Assembly: GCA_017745175.1 (NCBI GenBank)
Contig: JAGHZY010000009.1
Coordinates: 1 to 64,000, forward strand
Direction: 5' to 3'
Origin: Sphingopyxis sp.
Lineage (GTDB): Bacteria; Pseudomonadota; Alphaproteobacteria; Sphingomonadales; Sphingomonadaceae
DNA length: 64,000 nucleotides
A program made the position numbers and the translations under genes. Position 1 is the stretch's first letter; each line of letters begins with the position of its first letter. The notes beneath the pieces are model-generated. The model made no database searches. It worked only from the letters and a program-made list of their open reading frames with translations, and was not told the DNA's origin. Positions 1 through 7,680 of the stretch are shown one piece after another.

Positions 1-111
1 GGCGGCGGTCATCAGCCAGGCGCCGGGGTTCGCCGGCACCCCGGTTTTCGGCCAGTCGCTGAGCGCGATCAGCAGCGCCTCCTGCGCCAGCTCCTCGGCC
101 CGATCGATGCT
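1..111 (-). pseudogene. Fragment resembling an ECF sigma factor (DUF6596 family), fused to purB
   Basis: These 37 codons read SIDRAEELAQEALLIALSDW followed by PKTGVPANPGAWLMTAA. In family terms this is the region-2 helix and the conserved W-P-x-x-G-x-P-x-N-P-G-A-W-L-M-x-A-A block of the SigJ-like/DUF6596 sigma-70 factors, and it does not resemble any part of adenylosuccinate lyase. It continues beyond the window, so the sigma gene may be intact there. The preceding seven residues GLARMVR are plausible for both families, which places the junction within 112-132. Confidence 0.6.
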
Positions 112-978
112 GCGCACCATGCGGGCGAGGCCGGTGAGGTTCTCGGTCAGGATCGGGTTGCGCTTGTGCGGCATCGCCGATGATCCCTTTTGTCCCGGCG
201 AGAAATATTCCTCGGCCTCGAGCACTTCGGTACGCTGGAGGTGGCGGACTTCGATCGACAGGCGTTCGATCGACGAGGCGATGACGCCGAGCACCGCGAA
301 GAACATCGCGTGGCGATCGCGCGGGATGACCTGCGTCGAGACCGGCTCGACCGACAGGCCGAGCTTCGCCGCGACATGCGCCTCGACGCGCGGGTCGATG
401 TTGGCGAAGGTGCCGACGGCGCCCGAGATGGCGCAGGTGGCGATTTCGGTGCGCGCGGCCTGCAGGCGCAGCTTGCAGCGCGAGAATTCGGCATAGGCCT
501 CGGCGAGCTTGAGCCCGAAGGTGACGGGTTCGGCGTGGATGCCGTGGCTGCGGCCGATCGTCGGGGTCAGCTTATGTTCGTAGGCGCGGCGCTTGATCGC
601 CTCGAGCAGCGCATCGAGATCGGCGAGCAGGATGTCGGCGGCCTGGCTGAGCTGGACCGCGAGACAGGTGTCGAGCACGTCGGAGCTGGTCATGCCCTGA
701 TGCATGAAGCGCGCCTCGTCGCCGACATTTTCGGCAACCCACGTCAGGAAGGCAATGACGTCATGCTTGGTGACCGCCTCGATCGCGTCGATCGCGGGGA
801 CGTCGATTGCGGGGCTGGTGGCCCACCAGTCCCACAGCGCTTTCGCGGCCGATTTCGGAACGGTACCCAGTTCGGCAAGGGCGTCGGTCGCGTGTGCTTC
901 GATCTCGAACCAGATGCGAAAGCGATTCTCGGCCGACCAGATCGCGGTCATTTCCGGCCGTGCGTAACGCGGAACCAT
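1..978 (-). CDS. purB: Adenylosuccinate lyase, 5' part, running in frame into foreign sequence
   Basis: Adenylosuccinate lyase cleaves SAICAR and adenylosuccinate to release fumarate in purine synthesis. The first ~289 codons (978 down to about 112) are typical PurB: an N-terminal MVPRYARPEM, a TSSDVLDT motif near residue 97, the histidine motif GRSHGIHAEP near 142, and the fumarase/aspartase signature SSAMPHKRNP near 264. The reading frame stays open to the window edge, but after GLARMVR the expected PurB continuation (WHERDISHSSVER-like) is absent. Instead it reads like region 2 of a DUF6596-type ECF sigma factor. The start is the ATG at 978, preceded by a GGAAGGAAA-like ribosome site. It is partial at the window edge and either chimeric or truncated. 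Confidence 0.85.
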   Translation of the reverse strand, partial: MVPRYARPEMTAIWSAENRFRIWFEIEAHATDALAELGTVPKSAAKALWDWWATSPAIDVPAIDAIEAVTKHDVIAFLTWVAENVGDEARFMHQGMTSSDVLDTCLAVQLSQAADILLADLDALLEAIKRRAYEHKLTPTIGRSHGIHAEPVTFGLKLAEAYAEFSRCKLRLQAARTEIATCAISGAVGTFANIDPRVEAHVAAKLGLSVEPVSTQVIPRDRHAMFFAVLGVIASSIERLSIEVRHLQRTEVLEAEEYFSPGQKGSSAMPHKRNPILTENLTGLARMVRSIDRAEELAQEALLIALSDWPKTGVPANPGAWLMTAA

Positions 979-1177
979 TGAATTTCCTTCCTTTTCGGGC
1001 GCCTTGTCGCGGAATCCCCGCGGAACCGCGACGGGGCGCCCCGTAGCAGGGACGGGGCGTTTCGCCAAATGCCGAGGCGGCGCAACTTTGCGGAAAGACG
1101 GTGGGTTGCCCCTGTGCCCCATCAGGAAGGCGGCAGGCCGGACCGGCCATCGATGTCGCCGTTACAGGAGAATAAAT

Positions 1178-1468
1178 GTGTTGAAACAAGTGCTTTTGAT
1201 CGGCGCCGCGGCCATCAGCTTCCCCGCTCTGGCCCAGACGACCGCTCCGGCCGAAGAACCCGCCCCGGGCACCCAATCGCAGCCGGCGCCGACCGACACG
1301 ACGGCACCCGAACCGGAAAAGAAGCCGACGGACGAAACGAAACCGGCCGATCAGGCCCCCAGTGAGGACGCAACGCCGAGCGACACGCCCCCCGCGGCCG
1401 AGCCCACCCCCCCGGCAGACCAGCCTGCGCCGGCACCCGAGGAAAAGCCCGAATCGGATCCGCAGTAA
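1178..1468 (+). CDS. Small exported Pro/Thr/Glu-rich protein, paralogue of the next gene
   Basis: A 96-residue protein of unknown function. The start is GTG at 1178, seven bases after a CAGGAG ribosome site; the overlapping ATG at 1176 hits a stop at once. Residues 1-20 are a signal peptide (MLKQVLLIGAAAISFPALAQ) almost identical to that of the following gene, with a predicted cut after ALA or ALAQ. The rest is low complexity, rich in Pro, Ala, Thr, Asp and Glu, and has no EF-hand. It looks like a tandem duplicate of the downstream gene that has lost, or never had, the calcium-binding part. It is probably periplasmic and the two genes are probably co-transcribed. Confidence 0.65.
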   Translation: MLKQVLLIGAAAISFPALAQTTAPAEEPAPGTQSQPAPTDTTAPEPEKKPTDETKPADQAPSEDATPSDTPPAAEPTPPADQPAPAPEEKPESDPQ

Positions 1469-1490
1469 CCCCGCAATCAGGAGATAGATC

Positions 1491-1958
1491 ATGTTGAAGC
1501 AGATGCTTCTGGTCGGCGCTGCCGCCCTCAGCTTCCCGGCTCTCGCGCAGACCACGCCGCCAGCGTCGGATCCGACAACCCCGCCGACGACCACCGAGCC
1601 CGCACCGGCACCTGCCCCGGAGTCGACGAGCCCCGCGCCGGCGCCCGACGCGTCAACGTCGACTCCGCCGGCCTCGGGTCAGTCTGCGCCGTCGAGTGCG
1701 GCCGCAACCCCGACCCAGATCGCCCAGATCGTCGATCAGGAGTTCCCGACCTATGACGGGGACAAGAATGGCGATCTCAACGAGGCCGAATTCGGCGCAT
1801 GGATGAAAAAACTGCGCGCCGCCACCGATCCCAGCGCCGACGTCGAATCGGCCGAGGTGAAAACGTGGATCGGGCAAGCCTTCGCATCGGCCGACGGCGA
1901 CAAGTCGGGCGGTGTGAACAAGACCGAACTCACCGGTTTCCTGTCGCGCGGCGCCTGA
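1491..1958 (+). CDS. Exported EF-hand protein
   Basis: A 155-residue protein with a signal peptide (MLKQMLLVGAAALSFPALAQ), a Pro/Ala/Thr/Ser-rich linker to about residue 65, then two EF-hand motifs. The loops DGDKNGDLNEAEF (near residue 88) and DGDKSGGVNKTEL (near 135) carry the D-x-D-x-[NS]-G-x-[LV]-x-x-x-E calcium-binding pattern. It is probably a periplasmic calcium-binding or sensing protein; no partner is evident. A CAGGAG site lies 22 bp after the paralogue's stop, indicating one transcript. Small EF-hand proteins of this form are common in sphingomonads, but their function is not established. Confidence 0.8.
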   Translation: MLKQMLLVGAAALSFPALAQTTPPASDPTTPPTTTEPAPAPAPESTSPAPAPDASTSTPPASGQSAPSSAAATPTQIAQIVDQEFPTYDGDKNGDLNEAEFGAWMKKLRAATDPSADVESAEVKTWIGQAFASADGDKSGGVNKTELTGFLSRGA

Positions 1959-1978
1959 ACGGCGCCCCGCGGGGTAGT

Positions 1979-2006
1979 GCAGCCGTCGGAGCGATCCGGC
2001 GGCTGC
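1979..2006. terminator. Possible bidirectional hairpin between convergent genes
   Basis: A 7-bp perfect stem (GCAGCCG / CGGCTGC) with a 14-nt loop lies between the convergent EF-hand gene and rnk. There is no T-tract on either side, so a terminator role rests mainly on position. Confidence 0.3.
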
Positions 2007-2024
2007 ATCGCCGTCCGAGGCAGG

Positions 2025-2432
2025 TCAATCGGGCTGGTCGACTGCGACGATCGTCAGCCTATGCTCGATGCCGCCGCGATCGGGCCAGTTGATCGACTGG
2101 CCGACGCTGAGGCCGATCAGCCCGGCGCCGACCGGGGTCAGGATCGACATCCGCCCGGCAGCGATGTCGGCTTCGGCGGGGTAAACGAGGCGCACGGTTC
2201 GTTCGGCGCCGTTTTTTTCATCGATGAATGTGACGCGCGAGCCCATCGTGACGACGTCGGGCGGGATGGCGGTGCGATCGCAGATCGCGGCGCGATCGAT
2301 CTCGTCGAGCAGCAACTCATAGAAGCGGACCGAATCGCGCTGCTGCAGCAGCGTCAGTTCGGTGAGCGCGTCGGCTTCGCTGTCGATCATGCGGATATGG
2401 GGCATCGCGGCCCCGCTTTTCTTCTTTGTCAT
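2025..2432 (-). CDS. rnk: Rnk-like regulator of nucleoside diphosphate kinase (GreA/GreB C-terminal fold)
   Basis: A 135-residue protein, matching the ~136 of E. coli Rnk. A short N-terminal helical part (LTELTLLQQRDSVRFYELLL) is followed by a GreA/GreB C-terminal-type domain (about 55-133) with MGSRVTFID, VYPAEADIAAGRMSILTPVGAGLIGL and SVGQSINW. Rnk binds RNA polymerase as a Gre-like secondary-channel factor; the family was named for its effect on nucleoside diphosphate kinase. I chose ATG 2432 (MTKKKSG), preceded by GGAAAG, because the longer ORF start adds a basic tail not seen in the family. A later start at MPHIRMIDS is possible. Confidence 0.8.
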   Translation of the reverse strand: MTKKKSGAAMPHIRMIDSEADALTELTLLQQRDSVRFYELLLDEIDRAAICDRTAIPPDVVTMGSRVTFIDEKNGAERTVRLVYPAEADIAAGRMSILTPVGAGLIGLSVGQSINWPDRGGIEHRLTIVAVDQPD

Positions 2433-2643
2433 GGCGCGGACTTTCCGGCTGGCACGCGGCATCGGAGCCGCGCGCGGGAACATTGGACGGAAGGTGCCCC
2501 GGGCTCTCGGGGCGAACGCGCCGGAACCCGGGGCTAGATGCCCGCGAGAAGCTGTCCCCCATGATGGCGGAAACGGAGAAGGCTGCGCCGAATCTGCATG
2601 GCCATGATGATGTGGCCATGGACGGCGGAAGTCAAATGACGGG

Positions 2644-3321
2644 CTAGAGCAGCCCCATTGCGCGGAAGCTTCGGTAATCGGACCCGCCGATGATGATATG
2701 ATCGTGGAGCGCGATGCCGAGTTTCGCGGCGGCGCCCGCGATATCCCTCGTGATCGCGATATCCTGCCGGCTCGGTTCGGGGCTGCCGCTTGGGTGGTTG
2801 TGGACGAGGATGATCGCCGAAGCGCCGAGTTCGAGCGCGCGTTTGATCACTTCGCGGACATAGATGGCCGACTGGTCGATCGACCCTTCGCTCGCGAGCT
2901 CGTCGCGGATGAGCATGTTGCGCGAATTGAGATAGAGGACGCGGACGCGCTCGACGTCGATCGGCCCCATATCGGCGCGCAGCCAGTCGAGCAGTGCGTC
3001 CCAGCTGGAGAGGAGGGGCTGGTCGCGAAACTCCCCCTTCAGCAGGCGCAGGCCCGTTGCCTGGACCACCTTGAGCGCTGCGATGCCGGTGTCGCCGAGC
3101 CCGTCGATACGGCGCAGCGATTGGGGATCGGCGCTGACGAGCTGGGCCAGCGAACCGAACTCGCGGAGCAGGGCCTTCGCCAGTGGCTTGGTGTCGCGGC
3201 GCGGGATGGCGAGCGCGAGCAGATATTCGACCAGCTCATAGTCGGCGAGGCCGTCGGCATCGTCCAGCAGACGCGCGCGCAGCCTTGCGCGGTGACCGAC
3301 ATGATCCGGTGCGTCCCCCAT
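2644..3321 (-). CDS. radC: RadC/JAB-domain DNA repair family protein
   Basis: A 225-residue RadC-family protein. The N-terminal half holds a helix-hairpin-helix-like region (LRRIDGLGDTGIAAL). The C-terminal half is a JAB1/MPN metalloprotease-like domain with the full JAMM metal motif HNHPSGSPEPSRQD and the upstream catalytic-type Glu in YVREVIKRALE. The historic DNA-repair role is not well supported for the family, and its biochemical function is uncertain. The start at ATG 3321 (MGDAPDHVG) gives the usual family length; in-frame starts at 3363 and 3402 also exist and none has a strong ribosome site. Confidence 0.85.
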   Translation of the reverse strand: MGDAPDHVGHRARLRARLLDDADGLADYELVEYLLALAIPRRDTKPLAKALLREFGSLAQLVSADPQSLRRIDGLGDTGIAALKVVQATGLRLLKGEFRDQPLLSSWDALLDWLRADMGPIDVERVRVLYLNSRNMLIRDELASEGSIDQSAIYVREVIKRALELGASAIILVHNHPSGSPEPSRQDIAITRDIAGAAAKLGIALHDHIIIGGSDYRSFRAMGLL

Positions 3322-3490
3322 GACGCGGCAATAACCGCCTTGTGGGGCGCACTCAACGGTCATAGGGAAAGGAAGATGGCGAACCGGATCAATTTCCTGC
3401 ATCGAAACGGGATTTCCGGCGTTTCTGCCCTGAACGGGATATGGGTCGAGGGACGAGATTTTGCCGCCATGACGTCATCGGCCCATTCCC

Positions 3491-6400
3491 ATGACTGACG
3501 CGGCGGACGGCGCAACGCCACGGTTCAGATATCGGACGCTGCTCTTCAGGAAGCGATGGATGACCGCCGGAGCGGTGGTCGTCCTCGTCGCCGGCGTCTG
3601 GATCGCGCGCGAACCGATCGCGGACCAGTTCATCCGCGACCAGCTCGACAGTCGCGGTGTTCCCGCACGCTACACGATCGACCGGATCGGTTTTCGTAGC
3701 GAGCGGCTCTCCGACATCGTCATCGGCGATCCGAAGCGTCCCGACCTGACGGCCAGAAAGGTCGAGGTTCTTCTCGGCTATGGGTGGCGTGGACCCTATG
3801 TCTCGGGGATCAATGCCGAGGGCGTCCGACTCTATGGCCGCTTCGTCGATGGCCGCCTGTCGTTCGGCTCGCTGGACAAGTTCCGCGATCCGGAAAGCAA
3901 GGATCCGTTCGCCTTGCCCGACCTCTCGGTGGCTTTGCGCGACGCCCGGGCGCGCGTTGAAACGCCGTGGGGTGATATCGGTGCGGCGCTGAACGGCGGC
4001 GGCAACCTGCGCCGTGATTTCACCGGGAAACTCGCGCTTGTCGCGCCGCGTGTTTCGGCTGCGGGATGCAGCGGCGATGCCGTCAGCTTCTATGGCACGC
4101 TTCGCGTCCGCGACGTCCGGCCCCAACTGGTCGGCCCGCTTCGGGGCGGCGCCCTGCGCTGTGCCGACGGCAGCGTCAGCGCGGCATCGCCGCAGATCAT
4201 GCTCGACCTGTCGCTGTCGGAGGATCTGCAGAGCTGGAAGGGCAAGGCCGATGCGAGCATCGCGCGGCTGGTCGCGGGGCCCGTCGCCGCCGACCGGATG
4301 GGATTGCTCGCGCGCTTCGACGGGACCTCGGTGCTGACGAAGCTCGATATCGATGCCGACATGGCGCGGCTGCGCGGCGCCGATTTCGCGGCCGACGCAG
4401 TGACACTCGAAGCGAAGGGCAGCGTCGGCAGCGCGGCGCCGAAATTCGACGGACGGATCGGTTTTGCGCGGGCAAGCGGCAGCACTGACCTGCGTCGCTC
4501 GCTTGCGGAAAGCGCGCGCGGGCTGACGGGCACTCCGGTCGGGCCGCTCGCGGCGAAAGCGATGGGCGCGCTCGGCCGCGTACTCGCCGACGCAAGCGGC
4601 AGCGCGGGCTTCGCGATCGCGGGCGAGGGGCCAACCGCGCGCGTCGACCTGATCGCGCCCGAAATGACGAGCGCCAGCGGCGCACGCTTCATCGGTAGCG
4701 CGGACAGCCGCATCGGCTATCTTTACGGCGCCGACGAACCTGCGGTGATCGCGACGGGCCGCTGGAGCATCGCCGGCGGCGACCTGCCGTCGGGAACGCT
4801 GAGTATCGACCGCAGCGCAGAAGGGAAGGTGACGGGGCTCGCCAGCCTCGAACCTTATGGTGCCGAAGGCGCGCGGCTTGCGTTGACGCCGGTGCGCTTT
4901 TCGGGCGGCGCGGGCGGATTGCTGCGTTTTGCGACGACGGCGGGGTTGTCGGGGCCGCTTGCAGGGGGGCGCGTCGAGAAGTTGACGGTGCCGCTGAACG
5001 GCTTTCTTGCACCGACGGGGGGGCTCGCCTTCGACGGCGGGTGCAGCCGGGTCGCGGCCGATCGGATCGAGATCGGCGGATTCCGGCTCGGCCGCAGCGC
5101 GATCGACCTGTGCAGCCGTCGGGGTGCGCCGTTGCTGAGCGCAGGACCCGGCGGACTGCGCGGCGATATCCGCATTCCCGGGATTGCGCTGCGCGGAACG
5201 AGCGGCCGTTCGCCGTTCAGCGTGAAAAGCGGTCCGGCGACGGTCGATCTGGCGGCGATGCGCTGGTCGCTGGTGGCCGCCGACATCCGGCTGGGCGAGG
5301 GCGAAAGCGTTACGCGCTTTGCCGCAGACGGCGTAAGCGGGCGGGCGACGCCGCAGGGCATGGCGGGCGAGCTTCGCGGCGCGACCGGCAAGATCGGCGC
5401 GGTACCGCTCGATATGAACGAGATTGCCGGGCAGTGGCGCTGGGCGGGCGGCGCGCTGACGCTCGACGGCGGGCTGCGGCTTACCGACGCGGCACCCGAT
5501 CCGCGCTTCTTTCCGCTCGTCAGCAACGATGCGAACCTGCGCTTTGCGAACGGCGTGATCGAGGCGAAGGCCGGCTTCAACGAACGCAAGACGGGAACGA
5601 AGATTCTCGACACGCTGATCCGCCACCGGCTTGCCGACAGCAGCGGCTCGGCCGACCTGACCGTCCGGGAACTGCGATTCAACGAGGCGTTCCAGCCCGA
5701 CCAGCTGACGAGCCTCGCGTTGGGCGTCGTCGCCAATGTCCGGGGATCGGTGGTGGGCGACGGGCGGATCGAGTGGACCGCCGAGGGGGTCACGAGCCGC
5801 GGCACCTTCGCGACCGCCGATACCAGCCTCGCCGCGGCGTTCGGCCCGGTGACCGGGCTGACGACGACGATTAGTTTCGACGATCTGATCGGGCTCAGGA
5901 CTGCGCCGGGCCAGCTTGCGAAGATCAAGGAAATCAATCCGGGCATTCCCGTGATCGATGGCGAGATCGAATATCGGCTGCTCGGCGACAATCGCGTGCG
6001 GGTCGAAGGAGGAAGCTGGCCCTTCGGCGGCGGCAAGCTGCTTCTCCATCCGACCACGCTCGATTTCAGCGCGGCGAACGCCCGGCGGCTGTCGTTCGAC
6101 ATCGTCGGGGTGGACGCTGCGGTGTTCCTGCAAAGCTTCGGCTTCGACAATATCAACGCGACGGGCGTATTCGACGGGACGCTACCGGTCGAGTTCGATG
6201 GGCTGGGCGGACGCATCGTCAATGGCCGCATCGATTCGCGCGGCGGAGGCGGAACGCTCGCCTATGTCGGCGAATTGTCGAACCGCAATCTTGGCACGAT
6301 CGCCAATTTTGCCTTTGGCGCGCTGCGCAGCCTCAAATATGACGACCTCACGATCATATTGAACGGGGACCTCGACGGTGAAATGGTGACCGATATCCGC

Positions 6401-6658
6401 TTTGGCGGCGTGGGGCAGGGCGCGGGCGCCACGCGCAATTTCCTGACCAATCAGGTCGCGAAACTGCCGTTGGTCTTCAATGTGAAGATCAAGGCGCCGT
6501 TCCGCCAACTGCTGACCTCGGCGAAGGGTTTCTACGATCCGTCGCTGCTCATCGAACAGAATTTGCCTGCGCTGATGCGCGCGCAGGAAGAAGCCGAAGC
6601 CGCCGCGAAAGGCGCACAACCACCCGTTCAGCCTCCAGAAAGCGAGCCCATGCGATGA
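3491..6658 (+). CDS. ydbH: YdbH-family AsmA-like envelope lipid transport protein
   Basis: A 1055-residue protein with one N-terminal membrane helix (about 26-42, WMTAGAVVVLVAGVWIA) and a very long periplasmic part of repeated beta-rich AsmA-like sequence. It ends in the conserved C-terminal YdbH domain (about 800-1020; VEFDGLGGRIVNGRIDSRGG and FGALRSLKYDDL). YdbH proteins belong to the TamB/YhdP bridge group that carries phospholipids between inner and outer membrane. The tail is Ala/Pro/Glu-rich. The stop overlaps the ynbE start by 4 bp, and ydbL follows, giving the complete ydbH-ynbE-ydbL order known from enterics and supporting the assignment. Confidence 0.85.
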   Translation: MTDAADGATPRFRYRTLLFRKRWMTAGAVVVLVAGVWIAREPIADQFIRDQLDSRGVPARYTIDRIGFRSERLSDIVIGDPKRPDLTARKVEVLLGYGWRGPYVSGINAEGVRLYGRFVDGRLSFGSLDKFRDPESKDPFALPDLSVALRDARARVETPWGDIGAALNGGGNLRRDFTGKLALVAPRVSAAGCSGDAVSFYGTLRVRDVRPQLVGPLRGGALRCADGSVSAASPQIMLDLSLSEDLQSWKGKADASIARLVAGPVAADRMGLLARFDGTSVLTKLDIDADMARLRGADFAADAVTLEAKGSVGSAAPKFDGRIGFARASGSTDLRRSLAESARGLTGTPVGPLAAKAMGALGRVLADASGSAGFAIAGEGPTARVDLIAPEMTSASGARFIGSADSRIGYLYGADEPAVIATGRWSIAGGDLPSGTLSIDRSAEGKVTGLASLEPYGAEGARLALTPVRFSGGAGGLLRFATTAGLSGPLAGGRVEKLTVPLNGFLAPTGGLAFDGGCSRVAADRIEIGGFRLGRSAIDLCSRRGAPLLSAGPGGLRGDIRIPGIALRGTSGRSPFSVKSGPATVDLAAMRWSLVAADIRLGEGESVTRFAADGVSGRATPQGMAGELRGATGKIGAVPLDMNEIAGQWRWAGGALTLDGGLRLTDAAPDPRFFPLVSNDANLRFANGVIEAKAGFNERKTGTKILDTLIRHRLADSSGSADLTVRELRFNEAFQPDQLTSLALGVVANVRGSVVGDGRIEWTAEGVTSRGTFATADTSLAAAFGPVTGLTTTISFDDLIGLRTAPGQLAKIKEINPGIPVIDGEIEYRLLGDNRVRVEGGSWPFGGGKLLLHPTTLDFSAANARRLSFDIVGVDAAVFLQSFGFDNINATGVFDGTLPVEFDGLGGRIVNGRIDSRGGGGTLAYVGELSNRNLGTIANFAFGALRSLKYDDLTIILNGDLDGEMVTDIRFGGVGQGAGATRNFLTNQVAKLPLVFNVKIKAPFRQLLTSAKGFYDPSLLIEQNLPALMRAQEEAEAAAKGAQPPVQPPESEPMR

Positions 6659-6870
6659 AGACGACCAGGACTGGAGCAAGGAGGCTGGCCATCGGCGGTC
6701 GGTGTGTTGTGGTGATGGCGGGAATGTCGGCCCTCGCGGGCTGCGTCCAGATCGATACGCCCGACAAGCCGATCGAGATCAATCTGAACATCAACATCCG
6801 ACAGGAAGTGGTGTACAGGCTCGATGGCGATGCCAAGAAGCTCATCGAGCAGAATAGCGAGATATTCTGA
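6655..6870 (+). CDS. ynbE: YnbE-like outer-membrane lipoprotein
   Basis: A 71-residue lipoprotein. The N-terminal signal ends in the lipobox LAGC (Cys near residue 30), followed by VQIDTPDKPIEINLNINIRQ, the diagnostic YnbE sequence, and a short helical tail (DGDAKKLIEQNSEIF). In E. coli, YnbE anchors in the outer membrane and pairs with the YdbH C terminus to complete the lipid bridge. ATG 6655 overlaps the ydbH stop and TGA 6868-6870 overlaps the next start, so the genes are translationally coupled. Asp at position +3 after the lipid Cys does not signal inner-membrane retention. Confidence 0.85.
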   Translation: MKTTRTGARRLAIGGRCVVVMAGMSALAGCVQIDTPDKPIEINLNINIRQEVVYRLDGDAKKLIEQNSEIF

Positions 6871-7286
6871 TGGGGAATGACAAGATGCGTATGACGAAGT
6901 GGAAACCGACCGGACTGGCCCTCGCCGCGATTGCGACGACGGCTGCGGTGGCTTTTGCCGTCCCGTCCGCGATGGCGCAGCGCGACCCGGCCTATGCCGC
7001 GGCGCGTGCCGCGGGGCAGGTCGGCGAACAGCCCGACGGCTATCTGGGCTTTGCGACGACGCCGACTCCGGCGATCCGCGCGCTGGTGCAGGACCTCAAT
7101 ATCAAGCGCAAGGCCGCCTATACGGCGAGCGCGCAGTCGACCGGCAGCACGGTCGAGCAGTTCGCCTTTACGAGCGGCTGCAACCTGATCGCGCAGACCA
7201 AGCCCGGCGAAAAATATCAGACGCCCGGCGGCGCATGGAAGACCCGCGACGCGAGCCCGCCCGAACGCGACGCGCGCTGCCCGTAA
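6870..7286 (+). CDS. ydbL: YdbL-family (DUF1318) periplasmic protein
   Basis: A 138-residue exported protein with a signal peptide (LALAAIATTAAVAFAVPSAMAQ), then a DUF1318 domain with QVGEQPDGYLGF, ALVQDLNIKRKAAYTASA and the late motif GCNLIAQTKPGEKYQTPGG. YdbL acts with YdbH and YnbE, and has been proposed to regulate their assembly. The start at ATG 6870 overlaps the ynbE stop; an internal ATG at 6885 (MRMTKW) is an alternative. A strong terminator follows, closing the operon. Confidence 0.85.
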   Translation: MGNDKMRMTKWKPTGLALAAIATTAAVAFAVPSAMAQRDPAYAAARAAGQVGEQPDGYLGFATTPTPAIRALVQDLNIKRKAAYTASAQSTGSTVEQFAFTSGCNLIAQTKPGEKYQTPGGAWKTRDASPPERDARCP

Positions 7287-7321
7287 CAATCGACCGCATA
7301 TCGGGACCCCAGGGTCCTCGA

Positions 7322-7355
7322 ATGCCGCCGCGCCCCTAAACGCGGCGGCATTTTT
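7322..7355 (+). terminator. Rho-independent terminator of the ydbH operon
   Basis: A perfect 11-bp stem (7322-7332 with 7341-7351), an 8-nt loop and then TTTT. It lies 36 bp after the ydbL stop. Confidence 0.9.
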
Positions 7356-7388
7356 GCGAGGTTCGGGCGCAGAGTTCATGCCCGATAT

Positions 7389-7520
7389 CCGTTCGTGTCG
7401 AGCCCTTCGACCGTATGGACAGGCGTTCAGGGTAAACCCCCGCCTCGGGCGGAAGTCGAGACATCCCTTGGCAGCGCTCGACCACACGGCATCTCGGCTT
7501 CGCTCGATGCGAGCCGGGAG
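7389..7520. repeat. Degenerate sphingomonad-type intergenic repeat
   Basis: The segment opens with CGTTCGTGTCGAGCCCTTCG and closes with ATCTCGGCTTCGCTCGATGC, with GAAGTCGAGACA inside. These are recognisable pieces of two short palindromic repeats often seen in sphingomonad intergenic DNA (recalled from general familiarity, not searched). No intact palindrome survives, so this looks like a decayed composite copy. Together with the flanking terminator and promoter, it accounts for the 394-bp gene-free stretch before atpI. Confidence 0.45.
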
Positions 7521-7559
7521 GAGGGGTTGGCGACATTTTTGTGCGCCTGCGCACAAGCA

Positions 7560-7588
7560 TTGACTTAATGGGACGTCGTTCCTAAACG
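7560..7588 (+). promoter_or_regulatory. Candidate sigma-70-type promoter for the F0 operon
   Basis: TTGACT at 7560-7565, a 17-bp spacer, then TAAACG at 7583-7588. The -35 matches the consensus well and the -10 only partly. It lies 93 bp before the atpI start. Confidence 0.35.
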
Positions 7589-7607
7589 GACCGCGCCTTA
7601 GGGGTAC

Positions 7608-7630
7608 CCCGAATTTTCGGGCCTTTTTTT
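7608..7630 (+). terminator. Terminator-like hairpin with T7 tail in the atp leader
   Basis: CCCGAATTTTCGGG can fold into a short hairpin (4-5 bp stem) and is followed by CC and seven T residues (7624-7630). It lies between the candidate promoter and the atpI ribosome site (CAGGAGG, 7662-7668). It could be a leftover upstream terminator or a leader attenuator. Confidence 0.45.
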
Positions 7631-7680
7631 GCAGGCGGAATCGGGAGCTTCCCGTTCTGTTTCAGGAGGATGGCGAAGAA

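Noticed and set aside
3389-6133. 914-codon open frame on the minus strand across ydbH
   Set aside because: It is an antisense shadow of a GC-rich gene. Its translation is Arg/Ala-rich without motifs, while the plus-strand product matches YdbH and sits in a conserved operon.
7354-7563. Open frame in the region before atpI
   Set aside because: It lies within a degenerate intergenic repeat and a terminator/promoter region; its translation is typical of repeat DNA.
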